Assembly (NCBI GenBank): GCA_903813345.2
Contig: CAIIXF020000008.1
Location: 37,448,867 to 37,512,866 of the forward strand
DNA length: 64,000 nucleotides
Direction: 5' to 3'
Source: Owenia fusiformis
Taxonomy: Eukaryota > Annelida > Polychaeta > Sabellida > Oweniidae
The stretch's first letter is position 1, and each line of letters starts with the position of its first letter. The translations under genes were made by a program, and so were the position numbers. This document shows, piece by piece, positions 54,101 through 64,000 of the stretch. Under the pieces are notes generated by a model. That model saw only the letters and a program-made list of their open reading frames with translations. It did no database searches and was not told where the DNA came from.

Positions 54101-57100
54101 ACTAAGATGCTCAATATAATTTAGATGAATTTTGAGAAGGTTTTAGGATTCTAACAAGTTCAAAATTTGAAGAATTGCACAATATCAGGTCTGAATTTAC
54201 AAATTTTAGGTAAGACCTTCGATGAGCCTTATATTTTTTACATCCGTCCCTCTTTGATGATATGTATTGTTTTGTAGTGTGAAACTAAGTTGTAAAAAAT
54301 AATTAAGATGCATTTTAAGAAGGTTTAAGAATTTTAACAATTTGAAGAATTGTACAATATCAGGTCTGCAATTAATGAATTTCAAGTATAACCTTGGTTG
54401 GCCCATATGTTTTTTCCACCTATCACTTTTTCATGATATATTTGGTTAAGTAGTGTGGAAATGTGATAAACATAATTTAGATGGGTTTTAAAGAAGCTTA
54501 ACATTTTAAACAAGTTCAAAATCTTGGCGTATTGTACAATATCAGATCTGAAATTAAGAATTTAAAGTACAACCTTGCTTGGCCCGTATATTTTTATTTT
54601 AACATCTATCCCTTTTTGATGATATGGTTTAGTATAGTAGTGTGGAGCTAATATGTAAAACATGATTAAGATGGGTTTTAGATAAGTTTAAGGTTTTAAA
54701 CAAGTTCAAATTTTGATGAATTGTACAATATCAGAGTTGATATTAATGAATTTTGGATATTACCTTCTTGGACGAGCCTTGTTTTTTACATCTATCCCTT
54801 TTTGATGACATACAGTATCATGGTATATGGTTTAGTAGTGTTGAACTAAGATGTTAAACATACTTTAGACAGGTTTTAAAGAAGTTTAAGGTTTTAAACA
54901 AGTTTAAAATTTGAAGAATTGTACAATAACAGGTCTGGAATTAATTTTAGGTATAACTGTGGATGGCCCTTATTCCTTTTTTACATCTATCCCTCTATGA
55001 TGATATAATATATGGCTGGTAATATATAGTAGTGTGGAACTAAGAGGTAAAACATAATTTAGATGGGTTTTAAGGAGGTTTATGGTTTTAAACCTGTTCA
55101 AAACTTGACAAACTGTACAATATCATATCTGACATTAATGAATTTCAGGTATATATCTCTATGATAATATATATGGTTTAGTAGTATGGAACTAAGATGT
55201 AAAACATAATTAAGATGGGTTTTAAGGAAGTTTAAAGGCAGAATCAGATCTATGGGATGACAAAATTACAAGCAACATGTACAATTCATCTACCAATCTA
55301 TTCCTTATAATCTCAAATACAATTTGGAGTTTTAAGGAGGTTTTTATTTATTTTTACTTATTGCTTATTGCTACTTCAGACTAGGGTTAAACTTCCTTAA
55401 AACCCCAAATTCCTAAATTATGTTTTACATTTTAGTCCTATAATACAGAACCATGTAAATCATCAAAGACGTTTAGAATGTAAAGAACATGAGGATCATT
55501 CAAAACTTTACCTGACATTTGTTAATTTCAGATCTGATATTGTATAATTCGCCAAGATTTTGAACTTGTTTCAAACATTAAGTTTTTTAAAACCCATCCA
55601 AATTATGTTATACATATTATTTCTACACTACTAAACCAAATATATCATGAAAAGGGATAGGTGTAAAACCAACCAAGGTTATACTTGAAATGTGTTAATT
55701 GCAGACCTAATATTGTACAATTCTTCAAATTTTGAATTTGCGAAAATCCTTAAACTTTCTTAAAATTCATCTTTAATTATATTTTAAATCTTAGTTTCAC
55801 ACTACAAAACAATACATATCGTCAAAGAGGGACGGATGTAAAAAATATAAGGCTAATCCAAGGTCTTACCTGAAATTCGCAAATGCAGACCTGATATTAT
55901 ACAATTCTTCAAGTTTTGGACTTATTAAAACCCTTAAACCTTCTTAAAAACCATCTCAATTATTTTGTACATCTAAGTCCCACACTACAAAACTATACAT
56001 ATCATCAAAGTGGAACAGATGTAAAAAATCTAAGGCTCACCCAAGGTCTTACCTAAAATTCGTAAATTCAGACCTGATATTGTACAATTCTTCAAATTTT
56101 GAACTTGTTAAAATCCTTAAACCTTCTTAAAATTCATCTTAATTATATTTTACATCTAAGTGTCACACTACAAAACCATACATATCATCAAAGAGGGACA
56201 GATATAAAAAACATAAGGGTCATCCAAGGTCATACCTTAAATTCGTAAATTCAGACCTGATATTGTACGATTCTTCAAATTTTGAACTCATTTAAATCCT
56301 TAAACGTTCTTAAAATCCATCTAAGTTATTTTTACATATTAGTTTCACACTACAAAACCATACATACCATCAAAAAGGGACAGATGTAAAAAATATAAGG
56401 CTAATCCAAGGTCTTACCTAAAATACGTAAATTCAGACCTGATATTATACAATTCTTCAAATTTTGGACTTATTAAAACCCTTAAACCTTTTTAAAAACC
56501 ATCTTAATTATTTTGTACATCAGAGTTCCACACTACAAAACTATAAATATCATCAAGGTGGGACAGATGTAAAAAATCTAAGGCTCACCCAAGGTCTTAT
56601 CTAGAATTCGTAAATTCAGACCTGATATTGTACAATTTTTCGAATTTTGAACTTGTTTAAAACTTTAAATTTCCTTAAAACCCATTTTAATTATCTTTTA
56701 CATCTTAGTTCAATACTTCAAAACCATATTTATAATCAAAGAGGGATAGATATAGAAACCATAGGCATCAGCTATAGTCATACCCAAAATCACCCCTCTC
56801 AAAAATGTCAAAATTTTCAAAAAATCAACAATTTTTTTCTCGCCTCCTACTGATTCAATTAGTTTGAACCTTTCAGGGATTATAGCCCTGCTACTGAGCA
56901 CTTCACATGAATTTTTCCAATGTCTTCCAGTGTCTGAATCAAAAGTGAGGCTCTAAAAAGTAAGAAAATGGGTCACGAATTTGCCCCCTGGGGTACATAC
57001 TTTGTACTATTTTTCAAATTCTGTAGGAGTGATTGGCATTATTTATTATGCAAATGATTCATATATATAATGTCTATGTATGTAACTTACAAACATCAAG

Positions 57101-57312
57101 ATATCTAAGGTTATTGAGAATGAAAAAATTATTTTCCCGGGGTGGGGTCTTTTTTGGGGGTGGGGGGCTAATCCCTGAAAAAAAAGAATTATGTACCACT
57201 CTGTGAAGCTATCACCTAGGTAGAATTTTCATCCAAGACTTCCTTCTAACTGAAAATGCTGCCAAACCAACTATACTCCATTTATTAAGAATTTTCCTCC
57301 TCGCTCTTAGAG
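51156..57312. mobile_element. Large foldback element with 180-bp monomers
   Basis: The ends 'ctctaagagcgaggaggaaa' and the reverse complement are flanked by TA. The left arm (to about 55235) and right arm (from about 55385) are inverted copies over roughly 2 kb. They share 'ccaccccgggaaaataattt' and the 'gggctataagccctg' region, and then tandem monomers of about 180 bp ('gaattgtataatatcaggtc ... tttacatctgtccctctttg'). The left arm has more monomers. Mirror-image 63-codon frames at 52991 and 56710 differ at few positions simply because the arms match. No transposase. Confidence 0.85.
51222..52643. mobile_element. GC-rich non-autonomous Harbinger-like MITE
   Basis: The ends 'tgccttggtcacatag' and 'ctatgtgacctaggca' are inverted repeats and TTA is duplicated (51219-51221, 52644-52646). 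The right arm of the foldback keeps the empty site at about 57246. Unlike its surroundings the ends are GC-rich and full of CpG, with 'catcgtacgggcgccgg' and 'atcggccgat' repeated in both orientations. The middle is AT-rich without a gene. A TWA duplication suggests Harbinger. Confidence 0.85.
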
Positions 57313-57906
57313 TATTTGAAAAATCAGATGAATTTATTTTTGTTCATGGGAGATCATAGCACACTAGATCCTTTCTTGCCCTGGTTGTCATTTCATTTCG
57401 TTTAGTATACATATGGTACTAAGCCCCGGGCATCAAATTGGTCTTGCCAATTTATATTGTACGGAATGAACAAGCGATCACATTTCAAGTTGTCATTTAC
57501 CAATTAAAATGTATTCTTATTTCCAATTAAGGATTGGGGTTTACCAATATAACAAGCAAGATTGTCTGTGTCAAATATGGGCTCCAGGGCCATCCTAGAA
57601 CATAGCTAAAATCAATCACGTAATGAGCGACGTGTAATCACTCATCTACACGTAAAAACCTGTAACTTTCACGCTTACCTGAAGAAAGTAGACTAATCTG
57701 AAGTCATTTTCCTGCGCGCGCATAGAAGTACACGTTCATGCTTTGTTGAATACGCGTCTGTAAATTGCACGAATATGATAATCTCATGTAAAAACCTGTA
57801 AATTTCACGCTGGCCCACAGGAAATAAACAAATCTGACGTCATTTATCTGCGCGCGCATTGAAGTTCACGTTCAAGTTTTGTTAAATACGTGTAGCTTAA
57901 CCTCTC

Positions 57907-57977
57907 TACTTATTCGTAAACGTAACGAGATACGGATGCGGATACGTTTTAGCTAATTCGTTTTGCGAAACCTCTCT
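57907..57977. mobile_element. Right end of the AGAGAGGTTTCGC element
   Basis: The 71 bp hold 'atacggatgcggatacgttt' and end 'cgttttgcgaaacctctct', mirroring 34136-34200. They are separated from the left end by the nested elements. Confidence 0.6.
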
Positions 57978-58520
57978 AATATTAATGCTACTAGTAGGTT
58001 TCATGTTTGCCAATAATTTCTCAAATTGTGTAAATGGTACCCCTTCCTTAATCCCAAGAATATTCTCTTTGAGGAATTTCCCACAGTAATCCAATGGTAT
58101 TGTTCCAAGCATTGTATAATTAGGATGTTAATTTTATCATATATTGTAGCATACGGTTTCGTAGCCTTTTACGTTCATCTTAAACTTATTTTGCAATACG
58201 CATTACCCATACGTAAGTAACCTAAGCATCGTTCAGAATAAAAATGAATTTATATAATATACAGTATATTATATAAATTTATTTTTATTCTGAACGATGC
58301 TTACTTATCAATTACTTAATTACTTGTACTTACATGTACTTATGTACCTATACTGACCTGTCATCTTTAGATATAAAACTACATGTATGAGTGATTTCCG
58401 TCATGCGCATCGCGAAATTAGAAATTTTTTAATTTACCCAATCCCTCCCACTCTTGTATTATCTATTTGAAATATTTGCAAAACATGGGGGCGGTTATTC
58501 TATTACTAATTTCATATGTA
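57978..58520. other. Non-coding with a long hairpin
   Basis: The only structure seen is the 79-bp palindrome at 58224-58302. Confidence 0.5.
58224..58302. other. 38-bp near-perfect hairpin
   Basis: The arms begin 'aagcatcgttcagaataaaa' and are reverse complements over 38 bp with one mismatch, around a 3-base centre 'cag'. No flanking duplication was seen. It could be a tiny foldback or source of a double-stranded RNA. Confidence 0.85.
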
Positions 58521-58740
58521 CAGGGTGGACCAAAAAAAACCAATACCCAACTTCGAATCAGGATAAAAATAGTTACATTCAATATGGTACATTGACTTAC
58601 ATACCATTTTAAAGGTTATACAATCTCAAACAATTTGGTATATAACACTGTATCATGAAATCAAAAGTAAAGTTTTATTATACTTATTTGGGAGGTTGGG
58701 TCGCTATTTAAGGTCTCCAGATTTTAGGGAGAAAATAGTA
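58521..58740 (+). mobile_element. Unpaired mariner-like end
   Basis: TA followed by 'cagggtggaccaaaaaaaac' looks like the left TIR of a mariner-type element. I found no matching right end in the window, so the length is arbitrary. Confidence 0.35.
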
Positions 58741-61402
58741 AATCTACGGAATTATGTTAATTTCTTATCTATAGAATATCATTCTTTTGTTAGGTGAATA
58801 CATGCTTGGATATTGATATTTGCATCATTGTGTGACTTAATCTATTCAGCAGGAGATCCAAAGGGCAAATTGTGCTTCGGTTAGCGACATTTCTATCTCC
58901 GCCGTGGCGTGATATAGTCCCGATTTCTCGGTACACGAGTTCGTAGAAAAATACGACACCTCATACAAGAGGCCATAACTCAACCCATAAATTATCAATT
59001 TTGATTCTGTTTGAATTTTTAGGATGCCAGATACGAGAGTTGTGATATATAAAGCCATCGTTATGTTTCATAAGGGATAAAATAGTGTATTTGGTGTAGG
59101 CCCGACTTGAATATTATCTTCCAAAAAAAAAATGTTTCCGCTAAAAAGTTGGCAGAAATTTGTCTTCATGGTTTTCAGCACTAACCTTCAGGTGTTCTCG
59201 ATTATTTTGGATATCTCTGATCTTTTTGTCAGCTTAACTTTTTTAACCTACCTGTAGTTCATGGAGAAAATGATATCGAAAGTGCACTCTCATTTTCACC
59301 CTAAATCGTATTTTTGGCGAGTCATGACCTCATGACGTAAATTCCGGTTTTGAAGTTTTGAGGTGGAAGTTTTCAAATTGTCGAATATGCCCGAATATGA
59401 CGACAGTAACAATAAATTGGACCCTAAGGTGTTGCTGTCTGGTGTATAAAGTATAAGGGAACAAACAGATAACATTGAAGTAAGTATATAACAGGTGCTA
59501 TCGATAAAAGTGAAGGAACAAGTCGTAAAAGTTCACTAAAATTATTCCAAGATCGAAGATGGCTTCCAATTTTCTAAGTTGAATTTTGAATGACCAGTTT
59601 TGCCATTCCAATCTGAATTATTGTGCTTTTAGGGTATAACTAGATGGTCGATATTACCCTGGGATATTACTAGATTCTTGATCAACTTAAGACTTTTATG
59701 AATCCCGATCTAGACCAAGGGCCAAGCAGAGACATGAAAAACTGTTTTCCATGTCTCTGGGCCAAGGCATTATTACGGTCTACAACTTGTGGACTGCGAT
59801 AACTAAGGCTCACCAAGTTTTCTTTTTTTGACTTTTCATCAGGATGATTAAGCCTAGTTGAACTAAGATTGCTGTCATGTCTGCATTTCACAGTTCAAAA
59901 TCAACTTGTGTAGTAATTTGACACCGACTTCTAATTTGCCTCATTGACTTATCGTTTCTCAAACATATTTTCAAAAATCAGGAAATAAGGGTGACGAGCG
60001 GGGAAATTTTATTGGGAATTTCATTGTGAAAAACTACCGAGTGACAATTTAAACCACAGATCCGGAGCCAGATCCCGCTCCTATTGGTAGTAGGCTCAAA
60101 GGATAAAAAATATTTATTGAGCATAGACACAGAGCAGGTTATCTGGCAGAGGTCCGTGATTTCCTTCAAGTGTAGGGTGACATGACATTTCTTTCTCTGT
60201 ATTGTCTTTATTATTTTGATCAACTGAAATTGTTATTGTTTATTGGGCATATTTTTTCTCATTTTGATGCAAGAAAAGCTCCTGGTAATACTGCTAATAC
60301 TTATATCTGGCCAGCTTTAGAGAGAGCCAGTTTAATTTAGCTACATTTAATCTTTCAACATAATTTCAACGGTTGGTGTGAAACTTTTTCATATTTTGAT
60401 CTAGCATCATTGATGAAATATCTCCAGATCTTCTTAAGCCTTTACTAGCAGCTTTCCCATAATTTTAACAGTTGGTGTGAAACTTTTTCATGTTATGAAC
60501 GGAGTTGAACTCTGGCCAAAAAGCCTTGCTTTTGATGATCTATGGAATTCATTTTCAAATGTTCATATTTTGATCAAGCATCGCTGTAGAAAAATCTCTT
60601 AAGCCTTTACTATCAAAAGGTCCAAAATTAACAGACATAAGCAAAAATATTGGAAATGTTTTTCAAATATTCATATATCCAACCATTTTTCAATAAAAGG
60701 TGCAATTTTTTAATCATCAAATAGTCTGCTTCACTGTTTACAGTGCAAAACACTTTATCTTTGCACCATTGCATTTAATGCATTGTCTTATTAATGTTAG
60801 GTATAGGCAATATTTATAGCCTTTTCAGTCAATTTCACTTTTGAGAAGGGTATTTTTTATATTCTATGGGGAAAATGAACTGAAAATGTCATTAGCCAGA
60901 GAGCACAACTGCATTGGCCAAATAGGATGGTAAGTTAGCATTTGAATGAATCTAAATTTCAATATTAGATGCTTTTTTACAGATGCAAATGGAGTATTTC
61001 CATGTATAACATATCCAAGAACTGACTGTATACTAAATGCTCTTCACACTTTGATTTTCAGGCAGGCAAAGAGTGGGTACTAAAGCTCTGGGTGTTATAT
61101 GAACATGAAGTGAAAGAACCCATGCAGATTGCTTGAGTAGAAATGATCTATAGTTACTCAGTTCCTCAAAAAACTTAAAGATGCAGGTTTGTTTCCTTGT
61201 TCATTTAAATTAGTTGAAGTCATGATAATATTAGCTCACGTGGGTTCAAATGATCAAAAACCTGAATGTTTGATATTGCTAAAAGCATTTTTGTTACTAA
61301 AATTAGGCTCAGTTGGCAGTCAGAGACTTCAAGATGTTACACTTTTGTACACACATTGATTTTATGTCACTACCTACTAAAATGGTAAGATATTTAAGGA
61401 AT
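58741..61402. other. Non-coding, no accepted gene
   Basis: Small ATG frames at 58846-59058 (minus) and near 59390 (plus, 'MPEYDDSNNKLDPK') have no recognised domain. A hairpin 'cagagacatg...catgtctctg' lies at 59729-59759. 'caacggttggtgtgaaactt' and a variant occur near 60366 and 60469 as a partial duplication. Confidence 0.45.
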
Positions 61403-61563
61403 AAAGACCAAGATTTTATAATTTATGGCGTAATATATGACCGTAACTTTTATTCTGCTCATTGTTAAAAGACCGAAATTGCGAAGCGATTGAGGTCTTT
61501 GGCAATGGCCAGAATAAAATTTGAGGTCATATATTTGACATATATCATAAAATCGAGGTCTTT
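61403..61563. mobile_element. Palindromic MITE, AAAGACC ends
   Basis: 'aaagaccaagattttataat' on the left mirrors 'ataaaatcgaggtcttt' on the right. The inner 'ttttattctg' and 'cagaataaaa'-type arms and a central 'gaccgaaattgcgaagcgat' complete the hairpin. No clear target duplication. Confidence 0.65.
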
Positions 61564-62789
61564 GTTACGATTCTAATATGATAAACAGACAAGAAACACA
61601 ACTATTTGCATTTATGAATTTTAGCAGTCATGCATACTCCAACATCCAGTTGTCAGCAGTTAGCATTCAGCATCTAGAACAAATTCTTAGAACTTGAAAA
61701 AATGTAACTAATAGTGTTTAGATTAGATGTAGCATCCAGGTGGCTACATTTTGTCATTTTAATGCTTTGTTAGAGATTGCTTCAAAAATATTTATTGTTG
61801 CCTTGATGATACTGGAGTAATAGGTATTGAAAGAACCATAAACCTGCCTGTCATCTATGTACTAATTTTCTCTAACAACTTGTTTAAATATTCCTTTAGA
61901 TGCCATAAAGTACATCATCATTGTTGTATCTGGCACGGCTTTCTGATGCTGCTCCTCTCTAATACCTGACTCCTTATTTTGGCTGTGACATCATGTGAGA
62001 ATACTTCAGAGATAAGCAAAACAGGTGAGAAAGTCCTATTACGTGGGTACTGTAGATACACTTAAAGGGGCAACAAGGACTGTAGAGAGAAACTTCGAAA
62101 TTTTTATTTTTTTCTGAGCTATCAGGTCAATATTTAGCTTTATATCTTCTTTGACATATCTATTTTCTTGAAATGTATGGATAAACTATCAATTTCAGCA
62201 TTAAGCAGTATAAATTCAGTTCAAAGCTTCTATAAAGGGTGTCCCAATTCATAGATTTTAAGATTCACAACGTTTCAAGAGGAATATCAGCTGAACTAAT
62301 GTTCATCCAGGGGGTTTCTTAGGAGATAATAAAAAAATAATTTTAGTCTTGATGAAATATACAAACTTAAATATATTTTGACACTGGTCAATGATCATTT
62401 AATGCCCCCTATGCACTAATTGTTGCACCTTTAATTTGCTGGCTACTGTTTAATTTGACGGATTGAAAAGGTCTGCCAAACAAAAATCCACCAATTTTCA
62501 GGTGTATTTTGGAAAATCTCCAAATCTCTGAAATATTTCATTTGTGTAAGCCTTTCTATTTGGATTTCATTGCTATACCAAGACTTACTGTATGCTATAC
62601 ACCTGAGTTTGAAATGCTGATTTCCAGATCAATGATAAGACTTAAAACTCAGTTCTTAATCTCAGTTCTTAAGTGTGATAATTAACTGTATCTACAGTAT
62701 GTTTCATGAATTAAGTTGAGTGTTCATTTTCAAATTATAAATATGCAGGTCAAGGTACATTCTGATATACATGTCCATGATATACTGTA
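61564..62789. other. Non-coding
   Basis: At 62236 'aagggtgtcccaattcatag' resembles a transposon end but has no partner. No gene seen. Confidence 0.5.
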
Positions 62790-63012
62790 CTCCCACTAAT
62801 ATTTGACACAATTATATGTTGCGTTTTTGGCATTTTGTTTCACGGCTATTATATTTCGCTAATTTTCAATTTTTTTGGCTTATTTGGCCATATTGTCAAC
62901 ATTGAAATCCCCGAATTAGAACTGCTGGAATTTTCGCGCCTTTTATAATTCGCGAATTTTCCAATTTTTGCGAAAAGCCCAAAAAAAAGTAGCGTGCCAA
63001 AATTAATGGGAG
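62790..63012. mobile_element. Short MITE, TIR CTCCCAYTAAT
   Basis: It starts 'ctcccactaatatttgacac' and ends 'gtgccaaaattaatgggag', with TA on both sides. The right part recurs in the duplication below. Confidence 0.75.
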
Positions 63013-63583
63013 TACAATATTATCATTGCACCGTAGGTGCTATATTGTGATCAATTTAATGGGCGGGTGTGTGGTTGCTCAGGGGTCCCTTAATTTGCTT
63101 GTTTGTAAAAAGTACTTCAAGGTGTTTGACTGCATCGTTGGTCCACAGCTGGTACAAAAAGCCATGACAACATGTTATGACAACATTTAAAGCTTGTGCA
63201 AAGCTTTAAATGATATAGGCTTTTTTTTACCTATTATAGCCCAGCTCTGGATTAAAATATTGTCAACATTGAAATCCCCGAATTAGAACTGCTGGAATTT
63301 TTGCGCCTTTTATAATTCGCGAATTTTCCAATTTTTGTGAAAAGCAAAAAAAAAAGTAGCGTGCCAAAATTAATGGGAGTACAATATTATCATCGCACCG
63401 TAGGTGCTATATTGTGATCAATTTAATGGGCGGGTGTGTGGTTGCTCAGGGGTCCCTTAATTTGCTTGTTTGTAAAAAGTACTTCAAGGTGTTTGACTGC
63501 ATCGTTGGTCCACAGCTGGTACAAAAAGCCATGACAACATGTTATGACAACATTTAAAGCTTGTGCAAAGCTTTAAATGATAT
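62891..63583. repeat. Direct duplication of about 325 bp
   Basis: 62891-63216 and 63259-63583 are nearly identical, from 'tattgtcaacattgaaatcc' to 'gcaaagctttaaatgatat', separated by 42 bp. Both contain 'gcaccgtaggtgctatattg' and a gggcggg block. Differences are a few bases and one C-run change. Confidence 0.92.
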
Positions 63584-63663
63584 ATGACACATGCAATGGA
63601 ACCATTGGTATATGTCTGCTTATGGGGGGCCCATACTGCCTAGGGGGGGGGGGGGACACGCTG
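63570..63663 (-). mobile_element. Truncated copy of the satellite MITE family
   Basis: 'gatatatgacacatgcaatg', 'tatgtctgctta' and a G-run followed by 'gacacgctg' and TA match the right end of the mariner-type MITE at 29220-29329. The left part is replaced by the duplication. Confidence 0.7.
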
Positions 63664-64000
63664 TATATGCAGAACAGGTTTTGCCAACCCTCATTACTGG
63701 TAAACAAAATACAAAACAAAAAAGAACATGCCCATTTTGAAACTTACATTTTTCCCATAACATGTGCTTTATTGCATCCTGATGCAAAGACTAGTTATAA
63801 TCTACACTAATTTACACATTTTTGGGGTATTTCCAGAGCTCCATTCACATATCCAGATTCCTAAGATCAATGACTTCTATAGTAGATCCCTCCATCAATG
63901 TGGGTCCCTGAAGTCTGTATCATGTGTAGGATCAGATTTAAGCCATGATATAGGTAGGTTCAAGAAGACAGCTGAGTTTCAAAATGGCCATTATTTTTTA
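63664..64000. other. Non-coding
   Basis: No gene or repeat was recognised in the last 340 bp. Confidence 0.5.

Larger units (their letters stand above)
50188..57906. mobile_element. TIR element GAGAGGTTAAGCTACACGT
   Basis: The 19-bp ends (50188-50206 and 57888-57906) are exact inverted repeats. Subterminal regions share 'cacgtt', 'acgtgtaa' and 'gcgcgcgcat' motifs; the last recurs 136 bp apart on the right. No transposase was found. A foldback (51156-57312) fills most of it. There is no clear target duplication. Its ends resemble those of the enclosing element (both start GAGAGGTT), suggesting a related family. Confidence 0.65.
34136..57977. mobile_element. DNA element (TIR AGAGAGGTTTCGC) expanded by nested insertions
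   Basis: The left end 'agagaggtttcgcaaaacg' (34136-34154) and right end (57959-57977) are exact inverted repeats of 19 bp. Similarity continues into 'gtatccg' motifs, and AAT stands next to both ends (34133-34135, 57978-57980). Removing the Gypsy element (37373-49794) and the TIR element at 50188-57906 leaves about 3.7 kb, a normal size for a DNA transposon. No transposase is recognisable in the remainder. The alternative is two separate copies that each lost one end; the three-base duplication is short enough to arise by chance. Confidence 0.45.

Noticed and set aside
59380-59450. First exon 'MPEYDDSNNKLDPK' with CpGs upstream
   Set aside because: Only 14-20 codons, weak start context, and no downstream exon recognised in the window.

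Overview
This window looks like AT-rich, repeat-dense nuclear DNA of an animal, most likely a marine invertebrate. The basis is spliced genes with GT-AG introns, AATAAA signals, animal-type transposons (mariner, Harbinger, Ty3/Gypsy, APE-type LINEs, one with a 2A-like motif) and the absence of operons, ribosome binding sites or CRISPR arrays. The phylum cannot be fixed from the sequence.

Only two host-type genes have real support, and they converge. A plus-strand gene contributes its last coding exon at 27206-27386. A compact two-exon minus-strand gene at 32329-33507 encodes a predicted secreted intradiol ring-cleavage dioxygenase with a signal peptide, a TATA box, a 525-bp intron and a poly(A) signal. 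The end of the plus-strand exon, stop codon included, is the first unit of a 77-bp satellite of about 33 copies (27334-30518), which carries a 635-bp foldback MITE of mariner type.

Nearly everything else is mobile DNA, nested several levels deep. At 12734-21760 a Harbinger element (25-bp terminal inverted repeats, CAG duplication) sits in an older MITE. It contains a repeat-rich TIR element (13352-21187), which in turn contains an apparently intact LINE (about 13680-19817) with both ORFs open. At 34136-57977 the matched ends of one DNA element enclose two large insertions. The first is a Ty3/Gypsy retrotransposon (37373-49794; LTRs, tRNA-Pro primer site, 5-bp duplication). It holds a MITE in its 5' LTR, a mariner whose transposase has an intron and is split by a LINE 3' fragment, and a decayed LINE with a 2A-like motif. 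The second (50188-57906) holds a 6-kb foldback whose left arm carries a GC-rich MITE. Empty sites are visible in the window for the LTR MITE (other LTR) and the GC-rich MITE (other foldback arm).

The remaining stretches (1-12 kb, 22-27 kb, 58-64 kb) are non-coding by eye, with dispersed repeats, minisatellites and short MITEs. One dispersed family of about 150 bp recurs at least six times between 1 and 23.3 kb and was not seen later. A 15-copy minisatellite with C-runs of up to about 22 lies at 10798-11580. Coordinates of repeats and element ends were read by eye and may be off by a few bases where no target duplication fixes them.
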